Shown here: positions 61,921-64,000 of the stretch, one piece after another
Position numbering within the stretch: the first letter of the stretch is position 1
Layout: each line of letters starts with the position of its first letter
Source of the DNA: Cylindrotheca closterium
Taxonomy: Eukaryota > Bacillariophyta > Bacillariophyceae > Bacillariales > Bacillariaceae
Length of the DNA: 64,000 nt
Direction of reading: 5' to 3'
Assembly: GCA_933822405.4 (NCBI GenBank)
Contig: CAKOGP040000191.1
Span: 22,140 to 86,139, forward strand
Program-made: the position numbers and the translations under genes
The notes under the pieces: model-generated
Told to the model about the DNA's origin: nothing
Databases searched by the model: none
Seen by the model: only the letters and a program-made list of their open reading frames with translations

Positions 61921-64000
61921 ATGACGAAGTTCTTAGCTACTGCCTTCATTGCAACCCTTTTTGCGCCTGGCATTGAGGCCTTTGTAACTAAATGCAACAA
62001 ACATAATGTACGGCGAGGGCTACTGAGCAAGCTTGAAGATGATGGTTTGGCCGGTATCCTTCAGTCCTGTTCCGATATTGAATATGAGACTTCTCTCTTT
62101 GTTGACGGACATGTCTTCGTGGTTTCAACCCCAGCAATCTTAGAAGACAATAATTCTGATTGTCCAAGCGTAGCCATGGAGCAAAGTGATCGCCTTGCGA
62201 AGCCGACTGACGCTGATTTCGGAATTCGTACCGTCAATATCCATAACGTCACCCTCGCAAGGGATCTTCCAGGTCTCCCGATTGGAACTTTCCCCCTTTC
62301 AGAGATCGCGAACGCATTCCACACTGTGCAAGCCGAAGTTGCTTCTGATCCAGACAGCATGAAGAACTACGATTATATCTTGCAGAACTGCGGTGACTTT
62401 CCAGCTCACATGTTGACCCTTTTGAATGTTGCTTTCGACCATCAAATGGTTCAATTCATTGCCAAACAGCTACAAAAGAGACACCCTACCTTCGTTCAGA
62501 ACGTACGCAATAGTCCAAACGCAATGAAGTTGTTGGCCGACAAGACCACGCTTGATGTGCTCACAGATCTACAATTGCTCGAGCTGCTCGTTGAGTCAAG
62601 AGTGAAGCATCTCTATGATTCCTCAACGACACAGCTTCTTGACAGCTACAGTGATCCGTCTCAGGAGCATAGCCACAGATCCCTTTCAAAAGTAGATAAT
62701 GAACCAGCTGCTGACCGTAGGCGCCTTGGCGAGGTCGATTGCGGTCGTTGGTACTCGTCGAGTTGTCTTGCAGAAAGCGATATTCGCTACGATCGTTCCG
62801 CTTCAAACGCCATTGCCGACCAGAATCCTGCTTGGAAAAAGTTTGAAGGGTTCTACGAAGGAACAGCAACAGCATATGGTCCTGATGGGCGAGTCATTGA
62901 ACCATTCTATCTTGAGGAAGGTGCAACTAGTTTTGCCCCAAGTAAAATGCCATATTCTCAAGCCAAATTCAAAATGTTCATCAACATCACGTTGACTGGC
63001 TCGAGAATATACGAACAAATGACTTCAGTCTTCCCTCCCTCGCCAGCATCCTTCTGCAATCAATCCGTGCCGGAAGGAATGCAGAATGTGATTTTGCCAG
63101 GCGAATGCGGCTTGAATGGTACCTCTGGTTTTTATGAACGCTTTGGAACAAGTACCTTCGAGAAGGACGGAAGAGTTTCGATGTTGTCCTTCGGTTCTAC
63201 CATGTCAGGCTCCAGCCTTGATCGCAAGTCCTACGTCAGTCTTCCTGCCGGTGAAAGCAATCACTTCTCGAGCTACTTGGAAGGTGATATTCTTGTCCAG
63301 TACGCCTCTGCATGTCTTGATGCAGAATGCAGCCAACTATCCACTACCATCGATCAGTATGACACGTCTACTCCGGAAGGCGAAGAGTACGAATTTGTGG
63401 CTTCGACACGCATTTTCGCCACCCGCATCGCATCATCTAGGCAGTTCCGTGATGCACTCGGAGCAGCCTACCTCGAATACGATGTGCCGTCTGATCAAAG
63501 ACCATCTGAAGATGGATGTCTGTCTGGCTACTGTCCTCATGAAAGCGATTGGTGCGAATACGATCCCGAGTGTGGCGTGTCCCCGTATCAAGAACCAGAA
63601 GCGTACGTCTTGGCCGGACCAGTCGTTGGTATCGTGGTTGCCATCACGGCGGTCATATTCCTTGCTTTGTTCGCTCTGCACAGACGTCAAATGAAGCAAA
63701 AGGAGGCTGTTGTGCGCACCATGTTTGCGAATCGCGTTGCGGAGGGCATCACCATCACTGGCAGCTCTGATGTTCTGTCACCGGATCAATTGGTCGCCGA
63801 GTTCAACAAGATCGACAAGGATAAGGGAGGAACCCTCGAGAAAGGAGAGCTTTGGGCGTTCTTGGAGTCCGGCAAGGTTGGTAGTATGAGCCGAAGTGAC
63901 TTTGATTTGCTGTTCTCCGTGATTGATATTGATAAGAGCGGTAATGTCGACTTCAACGAGTTTGTTGCCTTCTATTCCCATGCGATGGCAAATGTGGCCC
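61921..64000 (+). CDS. PPPDE-like/EF-hand membrane protein, copy 2, cut by window end
   Basis: ATG at 61921; identical to the long gene at 57619 through the second EF-hand. 693 of 695 residues lie within the window and the stop is expected 8 bases beyond it. Same domains as copy 1: signal peptide, PPPDE-like region, lumenal Cys-containing domain, one span, two EF-hands. Confidence 0.7.
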   Translation, partial: MTKFLATAFIATLFAPGIEAFVTKCNKHNVRRGLLSKLEDDGLAGILQSCSDIEYETSLFVDGHVFVVSTPAILEDNNSDCPSVAMEQSDRLAKPTDADFGIRTVNIHNVTLARDLPGLPIGTFPLSEIANAFHTVQAEVASDPDSMKNYDYILQNCGDFPAHMLTLLNVAFDHQMVQFIAKQLQKRHPTFVQNVRNSPNAMKLLADKTTLDVLTDLQLLELLVESRVKHLYDSSTTQLLDSYSDPSQEHSHRSLSKVDNEPAADRRRLGEVDCGRWYSSSCLAESDIRYDRSASNAIADQNPAWKKFEGFYEGTATAYGPDGRVIEPFYLEEGATSFAPSKMPYSQAKFKMFINITLTGSRIYEQMTSVFPPSPASFCNQSVPEGMQNVILPGECGLNGTSGFYERFGTSTFEKDGRVSMLSFGSTMSGSSLDRKSYVSLPAGESNHFSSYLEGDILVQYASACLDAECSQLSTTIDQYDTSTPEGEEYEFVASTRIFATRIASSRQFRDALGAAYLEYDVPSDQRPSEDGCLSGYCPHESDWCEYDPECGVSPYQEPEAYVLAGPVVGIVVAITAVIFLALFALHRRQMKQKEAVVRTMFANRVAEGITITGSSDVLSPDQLVAEFNKIDKDKGGTLEKGELWAFLESGKVGSMSRSDFDLLFSVIDIDKSGNVDFNEFVAFYSHAMANVA

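Larger units (their letters stand above)
56000..64000. repeat. 4302-bp tandem segmental duplication
   Basis: Bases 56000-59698 recur unchanged, as far as I can read, at 60302-64000 (offset 4302), and the second unit runs off the window. Each unit carries the glycosyltransferase 3' end, the short minus-strand gene, the divergent promoter with its internal duplication and the long plus-strand gene. The DNA just before the second unit (59832-60301) matches the glycosyltransferase less well, so the identity starts abruptly. Confidence 0.93.

Noticed and set aside
1..64000. CRISPR arrays, bacterial operons, rRNA genes or intact transposons
   Set aside because: No regularly spaced repeats, ribosome-binding-site-linked gene runs, rRNA signatures, or reverse transcriptase, integrase or transposase motifs were seen.

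Overview
The window looks like nuclear DNA of a photosynthetic stramenopile, most likely a pennate diatom. Genes are intron-poor, with GT-AG introns mostly of 67-90 bp. Three precursors start with a signal peptide whose predicted cleavage falls at an A|F junction, the ASAFAP-type bipartite plastid signal of complex red-lineage plastids: the ribosome recycling factor, a RavA-ViaA fusion and a 2OG-oxygenase-like protein. There is also a cluster of three FEA1/phytotransferrin-like genes. The species cannot be named from the sequence alone. There are two assembly gaps: about 807 N at 8765-9571, and 10 N at 28979-28988 flanked by an unmerged 127-bp contig overlap.

Layout. 0.2-8.7 kb: ATG2 (five exons), an acidic nuclear-type protein and a TMEM223-like mitochondrial membrane protein. 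9.9-18.5 kb: kinetochore CENP-C (two exons), a triple CCCH zinc-finger protein, HCF101-type Fe-S carrier (five exons) and plastid RRF, the last two divergent. 18.7-28.1 kb: CLEC16A-like (three exons), a purine nucleoside phosphorylase with a C-terminal membrane tail (four exons), a secreted acidic protein, an EHD ATPase (three exons) and a RING-H2 membrane E3. 28.5-40.3 kb: the most unusual block, with three FEA1/phytotransferrin-like membrane proteins, a 2OG-oxygenase-like protein carrying a plastid signal, and a single polypeptide fusing a ViaA-like VWA domain to a RavA-like MoxR AAA+ ATPase. The fusion gene shares a 285-bp divergent promoter region with one FEA gene. 40.6-54 kb: an MFSD13A-like transporter, SNAPC3, a monoacylglycerol-lipase-like hydrolase, a 1418-residue IQ-motif protein, initiator tRNA-Met and a large unrecognised protein with an inverted truncated copy of its own middle just downstream. 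54.5-64 kb: a B3GNTL1-like glycosyltransferase, then a recent 4302-bp tandem duplication. Each unit carries a divergent pair from one family: a short secreted form, and a long form with a PPPDE-like lumenal domain, one membrane span and cytosolic EF-hands.

Possible cooperation is inference only. The 28-40 kb block has an iron theme (surface iron uptake, a 2OG/Fe(II) enzyme, and a RavA-ViaA machine whose bacterial relatives are tied to Fe-S enzymes), and HCF101 lies about 11 kb away. ATG2, CLEC16A and EHD all act in autophagy or endomembrane traffic, but their closeness may be chance. Protein lengths for spliced genes come from exon joins whose phase I checked by hand.
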